Positions 8,299 to 16,738 of a stretch of 64,000 nucleotides of DNA are shown here, in pieces (the stretch's first letter is position 1; every line of letters begins with the position of its first letter). This stretch comes from Streptomyces sp. NBC_00490 (GTDB lineage Bacteria > Actinomycetota > Actinomycetes > Streptomycetales > Streptomycetaceae). A program made the position numbers and the translations under genes. A model generated the notes under the pieces. The model made no database searches. It was not told where the DNA came from and saw nothing but the letters and a program-made list of their open reading frames with translations. The stretch spans positions 744,001 to 808,000 of the forward strand of contig NZ_CP107869.1 in NCBI RefSeq assembly GCF_036013645.1. Reading direction: 5' to 3'.

Positions 8299-9438
8299 TC
8301 AGACCGCCGGCGCCAGGCCGGGCAGGGGCTGTGCGGGACGGTGGATGGGGCCGGTGCCGTGCGACAGAGGCCGGCCCGTGCCGCGGTTGGTGTGGGCGAT
8401 GATCTCCGCCGTGATGGAGACCGCTGTCTCCTCGGGAGTACGGGCGCCGATGTCCAGGCCGATCGGTGAGTGCAGACGGGCCAACTGGTCCTGCGAGACG
8501 CCGGCTTCCCGGAGCAGGTCGATGCGGTGCTCGTGTGTCCGTCGCGAGCCCATGGCGCCGACGTAGCCGAGAGGGAGGGTCAGTGCCAGACGCAGGAGAG
8601 GAATGTCGAACTTGGCGTCGTGGGTGAGCACGCAGACGGCGGTGCGGGCGTCGGTCCCGGTGGCGGCCAGGTAGCGGTGGGGCCAGTCGACGACGACTTC
8701 GTCGGCGTACGGGAATCGGGCGGGGGTGGTGAAGACGGGGCGGGCGTCGCAGACGGTGACCGAGAAGCCGAGGAAGTGGCCGGCCCGGCTGAGGGCGGAG
8801 GCGAAGTCGACGGCACCGAAGATCAGCATGCGGGGGCGGGATGCGTGGGTGTGGACGAGCACGCCCAGCCGTTCGGGGCAGGTGTCGGCGTCACCACCGA
8901 CCTCGATGCGGGCTGTGCGGCCCGCCCGCAGGAGCGCGCGGGCATGCGCCACGACCGCCCGGTCCTGGCTGGCTTCGCCGAGAGTGCCGTCGTGGGGACC
9001 CGCGTCGGGAACGTGGAGCGTCCTGCCGACGAACTCGTCGGGGCCGTCGACGACCTGGGCCACGGCCGTGGGGTGCCCCGCCAGCACGGCGTCGAGGGCG
9101 GCGCCGAGCTGGGGCTCGGCGGCGGGGTCCACACGCTGTACCAGGACCTCGATCTCGCCGCCGCAGGTCAGTCCCACGGCGAAAGCATCGTCGTCGGAGT
9201 AACCGAAGCGGGCGCGAGCCGCCGGCCCGCCGTGTGCGAGGACGTGTTGGCACAGTTCGTAGACCGCCGCTTCGACACAGCCGGCGGAGATGCTGCCAAC
9301 GGCGGTGCCGTCCGTGTCGACGGCGAGGGCGGTGCCGACGGGCAGGGGCGCACTCCCACTGACGTCGACAGCGGTGGCGAGGGCGAAGGGGCGGGCCTCG
9401 CGGCACCACGTGCGCAATGTGTCCGCGATGTTCAGCAT
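8299..9438 (-). CDS. paoD: XdhC/CoxI-family molybdenum cofactor chaperone (PaoD-like)
   Basis: A protein of 379 residues with the XdhC N-terminal domain (LATAVDVSGSAPLPVG, SISAGCVEAAVYE with the conserved Cys) and a C-terminal Rossmann-type XdhC_C domain (MLIFGAVDFASALSRAGHFLGFSVTVCDAR, LGYVGAMGSRRTHEHR). Members of this family bind, sulfurate and insert the molybdenum cofactor into their partner oxidoreductase. It is last in the leftward operon, 160 bp after the large subunit, exactly the place of paoD in Escherichia coli paoABCD. A GC-rich hairpin lies in that gap and might lower its expression relative to the subunits. Confidence 0.85.
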   Translation of the reverse strand: MLNIADTLRTWCREARPFALATAVDVSGSAPLPVGTALAVDTDGTAVGSISAGCVEAAVYELCQHVLAHGGPAARARFGYSDDDAFAVGLTCGGEIEVLVQRVDPAAEPQLGAALDAVLAGHPTAVAQVVDGPDEFVGRTLHVPDAGPHDGTLGEASQDRAVVAHARALLRAGRTARIEVGGDADTCPERLGVLVHTHASRPRMLIFGAVDFASALSRAGHFLGFSVTVCDARPVFTTPARFPYADEVVVDWPHRYLAATGTDARTAVCVLTHDAKFDIPLLRLALTLPLGYVGAMGSRRTHEHRIDLLREAGVSQDQLARLHSPIGLDIGARTPEETAVSITAEIIAHTNRGTGRPLSHGTGPIHRPAQPLPGLAPAV

Positions 9439-9473
9439 GGCGGGCTTTCCGTGAGGTGACGGGCTTCGGGGAA

Positions 9474-9511
9474 CCGCCGCCGCGCCCTAGGGGAGGAGGA
9501 CGCGGCGGCGG
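9474..9511 (-). promoter_or_regulatory. Strong hairpin between paoC and paoD
   Basis: CCGCCGCCGCG (9474-9484) and CGCGGCGGCGG (9501-9511) form a perfect 11-bp stem with a 16-nt loop. It could be an attenuating or mRNA-processing element inside the operon; there is no U-tract. Confidence 0.5.
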
Positions 9512-9597
9512 CCGCTGGTGCGGGCGGTGTGGCGTAGTACGCCGTTGTACCGCCGGAAGTGCCCCGGTGGCCGGTGGCGGACCGGTCACCCGGGTGC

Positions 9598-11784
9598 TCA
9601 GAGCAGGGCTTCGGCGGTGATGGGCAGTTCGCGGATGCGGCGGCCGGTGGCGTTGAACACCGCGTTGGCGATGGCGGGCGCCACTCCGACGATGACGATC
9701 TCGCCGAGTCCCTTGACGCCGATGGGGTCGGCTTCGCGGTCCTCCCCGTCGATGAAGATCGCCTTGAGGTCGTGGATGTCGGCGTGGCTCGGCACGAGGT
9801 AGTCGGCGAAGTTCGCGTTGACGATCCGGCCGTCGCGGTGGTCGGTGACCGTGTGCTCGAGGAGGGCCTGACCGATCCCGCCGGTCATGGCACCGATGGC
9901 CTGGCTGTCGGCGAGCCTCGGGTTGATGATCCGGGCGGCGTCGTACACGCCCACCATGCGCCGCACCCGTACCAGGCCGAGGCGGGCGTCGACGGCCACC
10001 TCGGCGAAGATCGCGGAGTAGGCGTAGAGAGAGAACTTCTCCGGTTCCGGCGCCCCCGCGTACGAGCCGAGCACTTCGAGGTGCGTCCGGTCGTTGCGGG
10101 CCAGGAGCCGCTGGTAGGTCTCCCCGCGAGCGGGCTCGTCCTTCACATACAGCCGACCGCCTCGTACGACGATGTCGGCGGCATCGGCCCCGTACAGCGG
10201 TGATCCCTCGTCCTTGACCGCGAGCGTGATCGCCTGCGTGCGCAGCTTGTCGCAACCGTCCTGAACGGCGGATCCGACACTGGCCATGGTCATCGAGCCT
10301 GCGTGGACGGGGGCCGGGGGCATGAGGGAGTCCCCCAGCCGGAAGGTCACCTGGCGCATGGTCAGGCCGAGGGCGTCGGCGGCGACCTGGCTCATGGACG
10401 TGGCCGTGCCGGGACCCATGTCGCTGGTGGAGGACTGCACCAGGGCGGTGCCGTCGGCGTCGAGGCGGACCGAGGCCTGGGCCCGGCTGCGCGCGGTGTC
10501 GTAGACACCGGCGGCCATGCCCATCCCGATGAGCCAGTCGCCCTCCCGCGTCGAGCGGGGCTCGGGGTTGCGCCGGTGCCAGCCGAACTCGCGAGCCCCC
10601 ACGCGGTAGCAGTCGCGCAGGCGGCGGGTGGAGAACGGCAGATTGCTGGACTCGTCGTCGGACGGTTCGTTGCGCAACCGCAGCTCGATCGGGTCCACGC
10701 CCAGTTCGTGGGCGAGTTCGTCCATGGCCGACTCGACGGGGTAGGCGCCGCTGGCATAGCCGGGGCCGCGCATGAACCACGGCGTGCTCACGTCCAGCGG
10801 GACGTGGTCATAGGCCTGGCGGACGTTGGGCGTGCTGTAAAGCATCTGGCCGGGGACGAGAACGCTTTCGCTGTAGGTCTCGTAGCGGGAGGACTCGGCG
10901 CGGACGTCGTGCGTCGACGCGGTCAGGCGGCCCTGTCGGTCGGCGCCCACGCGCAGTTCGTACTCGTACGCGGGCCGGAATCCCACGGCGAAGTACATCT
11001 GCCGGCGGGTGAGGACGAGCTTCACCGGGCGTTTCACCTCGCGCGCGGCCATGGCCGCGATGACGGAGTGCACCCAGGTGCGGGCGGCGTTGCCGAAGGC
11101 GCCGCCGACGAACGGCGAGATGACGCGGATGTTGGTCGGCGGGATGCCGAACTCGCCGGACAGGGTGAACACGGTGCCCTGCACGTACTGGGTCTTCTCC
11201 CAGACGGTCAGCCGGTCGCCGTCCCAGCGGGCGACGATGCCGGCCGGTTCCATCGGGTTGTGGTGGTTGCGGGCCGTCCGGTACGTGCCCTCCAGCCGGA
11301 CAGCGGCGGAGTCCAGGGCCCCGTCGGCGTCGCCGCGTGCATAGGTCTGGGTTTCGCCGGCGGCCTCGGCTTCGCTCAGATCGGTCGAGGAGGTCTCGGT
11401 GGCGTAGGAGACCTTCACCAGGCTCGCGGCGTGCTGCGCGCTCTCCAGTGTGGTCGCCACCGCGACCGCGACCGGCTGTCCGAAGAACTGGACCCGGTCG
11501 TCCTGGAAGGCGCGCAGCGGCTTGCCCGGCGGGAACCGCCCTTCGACGGGCGGCAGCTTGGGCGCGTTGAGGTGGCTGATCACCTTCAGGACGCCGGGCT
11601 GGGCTTCGGCGGCGCGGGTGTCGACGCCCGTGATCCGGCCGCGGCCGATGCTGCTTTCCACGATGACCGCGTGCACGACTCCGTCGGGGCTGTTGTCGGC
11701 GGCGTACTTCGCACCCCCGGTCACCCTCAGCCGTGCGTCGACCCGGGGCAGCCCCGCACCGACTGCTGCCTGCGGCTGACTCAT
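9598..11784 (-). CDS. paoC: Molybdopterin-binding subunit of a periplasmic aldehyde oxidoreductase
   Basis: The large subunit of 728 residues belongs to the xanthine oxidase family. It has the Ald_Xan_dh_C N-terminal region (RVTGGAKYAADN), cofactor-binding motifs such as FVGGAFGNAARTW and GPGTATSMSQVAADALG, and near the end GVKGLGE with the catalytic Glu. The start at ATG 11784 overlaps the FAD subunit stop (ATGA); a longer reading frame upstream is only the overlap with that gene. Together with the FAD and iron-sulfur subunits it oxidises aldehydes to acids, passing electrons through FeS and FAD. The whole heterotrimer is normally exported folded by the Tat signal on the small subunit. Confidence 0.88.
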   Translation of the reverse strand: MSQPQAAVGAGLPRVDARLRVTGGAKYAADNSPDGVVHAVIVESSIGRGRITGVDTRAAEAQPGVLKVISHLNAPKLPPVEGRFPPGKPLRAFQDDRVQFFGQPVAVAVATTLESAQHAASLVKVSYATETSSTDLSEAEAAGETQTYARGDADGALDSAAVRLEGTYRTARNHHNPMEPAGIVARWDGDRLTVWEKTQYVQGTVFTLSGEFGIPPTNIRVISPFVGGAFGNAARTWVHSVIAAMAAREVKRPVKLVLTRRQMYFAVGFRPAYEYELRVGADRQGRLTASTHDVRAESSRYETYSESVLVPGQMLYSTPNVRQAYDHVPLDVSTPWFMRGPGYASGAYPVESAMDELAHELGVDPIELRLRNEPSDDESSNLPFSTRRLRDCYRVGAREFGWHRRNPEPRSTREGDWLIGMGMAAGVYDTARSRAQASVRLDADGTALVQSSTSDMGPGTATSMSQVAADALGLTMRQVTFRLGDSLMPPAPVHAGSMTMASVGSAVQDGCDKLRTQAITLAVKDEGSPLYGADAADIVVRGGRLYVKDEPARGETYQRLLARNDRTHLEVLGSYAGAPEPEKFSLYAYSAIFAEVAVDARLGLVRVRRMVGVYDAARIINPRLADSQAIGAMTGGIGQALLEHTVTDHRDGRIVNANFADYLVPSHADIHDLKAIFIDGEDREADPIGVKGLGEIVIVGVAPAIANAVFNATGRRIRELPITAEALL

Positions 11785-12761
11785 TGGATGCCTCCTACGA
11801 TGCGCAGCTGGCGCTCGACGGTGCGTTTGAGCAGTTCGGGCTTGAAGCGGTTGTGGGCGAGGGGGTGGGCCCCGTCGGCCGCGTGCTCGGCGGCCTCGGC
11901 CCACAGCCGGTCGGAGGGGCGTTCACCGACGAGGTGGCTTTCGACGGCGGGCAGTTTCCACGGCACGGTGCCCACACCGCCGGCGGCCACTTTCGCCTCG
12001 CGGATGACGCCGCCGCGGATGTGCAGCGCGACCGCGGCCGAGGTGAGCGCGAACTCGTAGGACTGACGGTCGCGCACTTTCAGGTAGCCGGACTTCAGCG
12101 GACGCGCATGGGCCGGGATCTCCACAGCGGTGATCAACTCGCCTTTGCGCAGGGCCTGTTCGCGGTTCGGCGTGCTGCCCGGCCGGAGCAGGAAGTCGGC
12201 GAAGGGGACACGGCGTTCCCCGTCCGGGCCCAGCAGGTGCACCGTCGCCTCCAGCGCCGCGAAGGCCACGGCGGCGTCGGAGGGATGGGTGGCCACGCAG
12301 TGGTCGGAGGTGCCGAGGATCGGGTGGCTGCGGTTGTATCCGTGCAGGGCGGCGCATCCGGAGCCGGGCTCGCGCTTGTTGCAGGCGGCGGTCACGTCCC
12401 GGAAGTACGTGCACCGGGTGCGCTGCATGATGTTGCCGCCGATCGTCGCCATGTTCCGCAACTGGGCCGACGCGCTCAGCTCCAGCGCCTCGGAGATGAC
12501 GGGATACAGGACACGCACCTTGGGGTGGGCGGCGGCCTCGGCCATGCTGACCAGGGCGCCGATGCGCAGGCCCCCGCGCCCGGTGACGGTGACCTCGCGC
12601 AGCGGCAGGGTGCTGATGTCGACCAGCGAGCCGGGGCGTTCGACGGTCTCGCGCATCAGGTCGACGAGTGTGGTGCCGCCGGCGATGTAACGCCCGCCGC
12701 GCCGACCCGCGTTGAGGGCCTCACGCATGTCCGCGGCTTTGGTGTAGGTGAAGGGATACAT
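11781..12761 (-). CDS. paoB: FAD-binding subunit with an extra iron-sulfur cluster (PaoB-like)
   Basis: A CO-dehydrogenase-flavoprotein-type subunit of 326 residues. FAD-binding motifs are YIAGGTTLVDLM (about residues 25-36) and the ATIGGNI loop (about 105-111). Directly after it come Cys117, Cys127, Cys136 and Cys155, in the stretch MQRTRC...AACNKREPGSGCAALHGYNR...DHC. This cysteine-bearing insert is the hallmark of PaoB-type subunits, which carry an additional [4Fe-4S] cluster not found in ordinary xanthine dehydrogenase. The gene overlaps paoC by four bases and follows paoA by 12. Confidence 0.88.
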   Translation of the reverse strand: MYPFTYTKAADMREALNAGRRGGRYIAGGTTLVDLMRETVERPGSLVDISTLPLREVTVTGRGGLRIGALVSMAEAAAHPKVRVLYPVISEALELSASAQLRNMATIGGNIMQRTRCTYFRDVTAACNKREPGSGCAALHGYNRSHPILGTSDHCVATHPSDAAVAFAALEATVHLLGPDGERRVPFADFLLRPGSTPNREQALRKGELITAVEIPAHARPLKSGYLKVRDRQSYEFALTSAAVALHIRGGVIREAKVAAGGVGTVPWKLPAVESHLVGERPSDRLWAEAAEHAADGAHPLAHNRFKPELLKRTVERQLRIVGGIQ

Positions 12762-12773
12762 GGAGCGCGGTCC

Positions 12774-13400
12774 TCACTTCCGGCCGGCGGCCTGCTCGAC
12801 CGCCCGCTCGATCTTCACGTAGCAGCCGCAGCGGCAGAGGTTGCCGCTCATCCACTCCCGGATCTCCTCCGGCGAACTGGTGTGACCCTCCTGGATGCAT
12901 CCGACGCCGGACACGATCTGCCCCGACGTGCAGAAGCCGCACTGGAAGGCGTCCTGGTCGATGAACGCCTGCTGCAGCGGGTGGAGCCGGTCGCCCTGTG
13001 CCAGGCCCTCGATCGTGGTGACCTCGGCGCCCTCCAGTCGCACGGCGAGCGTCAGGCAGGAATTGACCCGGCGTCCGTCGACCAGGACCGTACAGGCGCC
13101 GCAGGCACCGGCGTTGCAGCCCTTCTTCGAACCGCTCAGGTCGAGATGCTCGCGCAACAGGTCCAGCAGCGAGGTGCGGTTGTCGACCGTGACCGTGTGC
13201 CGGACCCCGTTGACCGTCAGGGACAGGCGGCTGCCTGCCGGGCCCTCGGCGGCGAGCGCGGACGGCGACGCGATCAGGCCGCCTGCCACAGCGGCTCCTC
13301 CGACAACGGTCGTCGTGGCGATGAAGGTACGCCGGGTGGGTGGTGGTGTGGGGGGCTCGCCGGAGGGAGTCACCGCTTGGGGGGAACGTTCGGTGGACAT
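12774..13400 (-). CDS. paoA: 2Fe-2S subunit with Tat signal peptide (PaoA-like)
   Basis: The small subunit of 208 residues holds two [2Fe-2S] clusters: a plant-ferredoxin type (GSKKGCNAGACGACTVLVDG plus a later Cys) and the C-terminal helical domain (QCGFCTSGQI, NLCRCGCYVKI). A twin-arginine signal precedes it, TRRTFIATTTVVGGAAVAGG at about residues 22-41, so the enzyme should act outside the cytoplasmic membrane. I chose ATG 13400, preceded by AAGGGAGAG, because the longer frame to 13577 adds 59 unlikely residues before the Tat signal. It is first in the leftward paoABCD operon. Confidence 0.88.
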   Translation of the reverse strand: MSTERSPQAVTPSGEPPTPPPTRRTFIATTTVVGGAAVAGGLIASPSALAAEGPAGSRLSLTVNGVRHTVTVDNRTSLLDLLREHLDLSGSKKGCNAGACGACTVLVDGRRVNSCLTLAVRLEGAEVTTIEGLAQGDRLHPLQQAFIDQDAFQCGFCTSGQIVSGVGCIQEGHTSSPEEIREWMSGNLCRCGCYVKIERAVEQAAGRK

Positions 13401-13969
13401 GTCCACTCTCCCTTGGTGGGGGTACGGGTGGTGGTCACGGGCGTATCGATGGCCAAGCCGTACCGCGAAGGCTCGGACGGACTGCCGTTCCCACCGGCGG
13501 GATGGCAGGCAGGGGATGGGTGGTGCCGCCGGACAGCAGGGCTCATTCGGCTCCCATAGGTGCGTCGAGCGCGGCACACCCGTCTTTCAGGACCGTCACC
13601 GCCTGCCGAGGAGCCGTCGGTAAACAAGGCCAGGGTTCGGTGCACCTGCCCAGCATTAACCTCTTGATTCACAACAAGCAAGCCTCATTGCATCAAGCAC
13701 CTTTACACTGACCTTCTCCAATGGCTCGGCGCCCCTGTCCAGACCAGGGGCCGTTCGGGTAGAAGGCGGTGAGGCCGGTCTGCCAGGAGACCCACACGCG
13801 ACTGTTCGACTCCCTGATCAAACGGTTCGAGCGGCAGCCCGCCGGAGTGAAAGGGCGGCAGCGTCCCGGCGTTCGAGCACCATCCGCGACTTCGACGAGC
13901 TGAACTCGTCGTCTGCTCCGGCCGGCAGTGGAACCGAATCCGCGCCAGCGGTTGATGGAGGAAAGGCCC
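13401..13969. promoter_or_regulatory. Divergent control region of paoABCD and the IclR gene
   Basis: About 570 bp without a supportable gene separates the two divergent units. An AT-richer patch (about 13655-13710, with TTGATTCACAACAAG) is the likeliest place for promoters or regulator binding. GGAGGAAAGG at 13957-13966 is the IclR ribosome-binding site. Confidence 0.45.
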
Positions 13970-14749
13970 ATGCCTCACGCGCGCGAGCCAGGACGCACCG
14001 TCAGCTCTCGACTGTGGGATCTGCTGTTCTCCTTCGACCCCAGCCACACCGAGCTGACACTCGCCGACCTGGTCCGACGTACCGGCATGCCGCACGCCAC
14101 CGCCAGGCGCCTGACCCTCGAACTTGTGGCGGCAGGCGCGCTGGAACGCACCAGAGACAACCGCTTCGCGATCGGCCTGCCGCTGTGGCGCCTCGGGACC
14201 CTCGCACCACGCGCCGAGACGCTGCGCAGTGCCGCGCAGCCGTTCGTGGAGGACCTGTACACCGCTCTTCGCCAGCATGTGCAGCTGGCTGTCCTCCAGG
14301 GCAACCAGGCCGTGATCATCGAGCGGTTGTCGGCCGTCAACGCCGTCGGCCTGACGTCACAGATCGGCGGCCAGTTGCCCCTGCACTGCTCGGGAGTTGG
14401 CAAGGTGCTGCTGAGCCACAGCAGTGCGGCCTTCATCGATGAGGTGCTGGCGGGCAGGCTGCAACGCTTCACTCCCAGAACGATTGTGGATCCGGCCGAA
14501 CTCCGGCGCGAACTGGCGTCCTGTCGCTCGACCGGAACGGTCGTCGTCAAGGAAGAGCTGAGCGAAGCGGCCGAGTCGGTCGCGACGCGCATCGTCGACG
14601 GCCGCGGCAACGTCGTCGCGGCCCTCTCCGTCGTGGTGGCCGCGGGCTCGATCAAACTGCAGGCGGCCGTTCCCACGCTGGTCGCGAGCGGACTGGGACT
14701 GTCCAGGAGCCTCGGCTGGAAGCCGGGCATCCCCATCCACAGCTCTTAA
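13970..14749 (+). CDS. IclR-family transcriptional regulator
   Basis: A regulator of 259 residues. The N-terminal winged helix reads LWDLLFSFDPSHTELTLADLVRRTGMPHATARRLTLELVAAGALER in the usual place, and the C-terminal effector domain includes LPLHCSGVGKVLL, where the conserved G-K-x-LL motif lies. ATG 13970 follows an excellent GGAGGAAAGG site; an upstream in-frame ATG at 13928 has none. It is divergent from paoABCD and is the obvious candidate for its regulator, sensing an aldehyde or the derived acid. That link is inference from position. Confidence 0.85.
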   Translation: MPHAREPGRTVSSRLWDLLFSFDPSHTELTLADLVRRTGMPHATARRLTLELVAAGALERTRDNRFAIGLPLWRLGTLAPRAETLRSAAQPFVEDLYTALRQHVQLAVLQGNQAVIIERLSAVNAVGLTSQIGGQLPLHCSGVGKVLLSHSSAAFIDEVLAGRLQRFTPRTIVDPAELRRELASCRSTGTVVVKEELSEAAESVATRIVDGRGNVVAALSVVVAAGSIKLQAAVPTLVASGLGLSRSLGWKPGIPIHSS

Positions 14750-14943
14750 CCCTTCGGGGGACGAGGAAACCGGCACGTGGCGCGATGAACCAGGGCCTCG
14801 ACGGTGGGGGCCATGGGGCTGCTCGGCGCGGTGGCCAACTCGCCGAGCGGCGACAACGTCTTGGGAGTGCCCCCGACAATCTGCCTGCCCCTGCCGCCCC
14901 GCGTCGTCGCACCCGGCTTCCCGTCATGCGCGTCCGACCCGTT

Positions 14944-15990
14944 TCAGGCGACTGCCCCTTGAGAGCGGGCGATGGGCACGATGCTCCACCAGGTGACGCA
15001 GCGCAGGCACCACTCCAAGGGCCCGTAGCGGTACCGGCGCAGCCACCAGTGGCTGAGGACGGCCTGTACCGCGAGGATCCCCGCTGCCAGCAGCATGGCG
15101 GTGCCCCAGCGCGCGGAATCCTTGAGGCCGAGCAGCGGGGTGGCCGCGGTGACGGCGAGTGTGGCGGTGAAGTAGTTGGTCAGTGCCATCCGGCCGAGCG
15201 GTTCCAGGACCGCCGACAACGGGCGGCCGAGCCGTGTGCGTAGCAGGAGCAGCAGGGCGGTGGCGTAGGCGAGGGCGCCGAGCAGTCCGGCTTCGGCGGC
15301 GATGCGGGTGGCGAACGGCCCGAGCGTCGGATAAGTGTACTGGCACCACACCGCGGCGGCGGCTGCCGGGGCCGCCAGGGCGAGAACGGCGGCCAGTTGG
15401 CCGGTGCGGCGGTCCAGGGTGTGGGCAATGCCGAGGCGGGCGACCGCCAGGCCGAGCAGGAACAGGCCCGGGATGCTGAGGATTCCGCCGCTGGCCACGG
15501 TGACCGAAGCGACGGTGCCCAGCAGGCCGCCGGTCAGCACCAGCCACGTCGGCAGCCAGGTGGCCGGCAGCAGGATGACGAGTCCGACGATCGCGTACGG
15601 AGCCAGCGCCTCACCGGGCTGGAGGAGTTGGTGGGCGGCGCCGAGCAGGCCCAGGGCGACCAGGCGGCGCGCCAGGAGCAGGCGGGGGCGGTCCGACCGC
15701 TGGGAGGCGCTGTCCAGGAAGATCGCGAAGCTGAGCCCGAAGAGGAAGCAGAAGATCGGGAAGAAGCGTTCCTGGACGAACAGGTCGAGGAACTTTGCGA
15801 TGGGGTACCAGTGGTAGGCGCTGTCCGTCGGGTTCATGGGCGTGATCTGGTTGATGTTCACCAGGAGGATGCCGCAGAGCGCGAAGCCGCGTAGGGCGTC
15901 GAGGGCGGTGATCCGCCGTGCGGCTTCCTGTCGGGGCGCCGCAGCCGGAGCTGGTGCCGTGTCGCCGAGCACCGGAGTCGTGAGATTCAT
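14944..15990 (-). CDS. DUF418 multi-pass membrane protein
   Basis: A membrane protein of 348 residues. The N-terminal signature ITALDALRGFALCGILLVNI is the family hallmark, followed by about eight to ten hydrophobic segments and the C-terminal DUF418 core with GRMALTNYFTATL and a closing WWLRRYRYGPLEWCLR...WW motif. Proteins of this family are plasma-membrane proteins of unproven function, distantly like acyltransferases. I start at ATG 15990; the open frame extends far upstream but that part is not protein-like. It converges on the IclR gene. Confidence 0.8.
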   Translation of the reverse strand: MNLTTPVLGDTAPAPAAAPRQEAARRITALDALRGFALCGILLVNINQITPMNPTDSAYHWYPIAKFLDLFVQERFFPIFCFLFGLSFAIFLDSASQRSDRPRLLLARRLVALGLLGAAHQLLQPGEALAPYAIVGLVILLPATWLPTWLVLTGGLLGTVASVTVASGGILSIPGLFLLGLAVARLGIAHTLDRRTGQLAAVLALAAPAAAAAVWCQYTYPTLGPFATRIAAEAGLLGALAYATALLLLLRTRLGRPLSAVLEPLGRMALTNYFTATLAVTAATPLLGLKDSARWGTAMLLAAGILAVQAVLSHWWLRRYRYGPLEWCLRCVTWWSIVPIARSQGAVA

Positions 15991-16522
15991 GAGGCTCACG
16001 ATGCTGCCGAGTGGCGGCTGGTCGCTTCGGCCACAAGGCCGATCGGCTTCGGCCCCAGGGCCGATCTTTCCGCCTGGGGCCCAGCCGCGGCGACGGTTCC
16101 GAGGGAGTCCCGAGACCCGTTCCCGAGGCGGACCCGTGCGGAGCGATAGTGAAAATTCCGCAGCGCGGCGGAGCAGGCCCTGGGCGCGGTGGCGGTCCAG
16201 GACGGAGGGGGCCGCGGTGATGCCCGCGGAAGCGATCCCGGTTGACGGACGCGCTCGGTTCCGGTGGCCGGGAACTGACCGAGCACGAGGGACATCGTCG
16301 CGATCCAGCGGGTCGGAGCCCTCGGGCACAGTGACGGTGACCTGGAGGCCGTTCTCGCCGCGCCGCTCATAGCGACCCGGACCAGTCGGTGTCGCCGCCG
16401 GCAGTGAGCGCCTCACCGAAACACGGCACCGTCGACCGTGGCCAGGGCCCGGGTCGGACCGGAGGGCTTCCTCAGACAGGCGCTCACCAGGACGGGAGAG
16501 CCGGTGGTCGTGCGGTACGAAT
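15991..16522. other. Unassigned 530-bp stretch
   Basis: No convincing gene. A minus-strand run near 16280-16370 (YERRGENGLQVTVTVPEGSD) has protein-like composition but no start or family that I recognise. It may be a remnant. Confidence 0.35.
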
Positions 16523-16618
16523 TCAGCGGGCGACCTCGATGGTGACGAGGGCGCACAGGACGAGGCACAGCCCGGCGAGTGTCGCCAGGGCCACGTCGAG
16601 AACGGTGAGTATCTGCAT
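16523..16618 (-). CDS. Possible 31-residue membrane peptide
   Basis: An ATG at 16618 opens a 31-codon frame almost wholly made of one hydrophobic helix (LTVLDVALATLAGLCLVLCALVTIEV) with a short charged end. It is divergent from the kinase gene at 16739. The ribosome-binding site is weak (GGGAT), and I cannot name a family. It could be a small membrane protein or chance. Confidence 0.3.
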   Translation of the reverse strand: MQILTVLDVALATLAGLCLVLCALVTIEVAR

Positions 16619-16738
16619 GCCGTCGACGATCCCGTCGTACCGTCGCGTCCCTCCTCGGCCGCCGGGCCGGTCCTGGGTGGCCCGCATCGGCCTGCGGGCC
16701 GACCCGCTGCTCCGCCACACATCCGTACCCTTTGTCGC

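Noticed and set aside
10303..12060. Long plus-strand open frame (585 codons) across paoC
   Set aside because: It lies opposite paoC, has Gly/Ala/Arg-rich low-information sequence, and no motifs. High-GC codon use on the other strand explains it.
11733..13559. Long plus-strand open frame over paoB and paoA
   Set aside because: Antisense shadow of two genes with complete motif sets on the minus strand.
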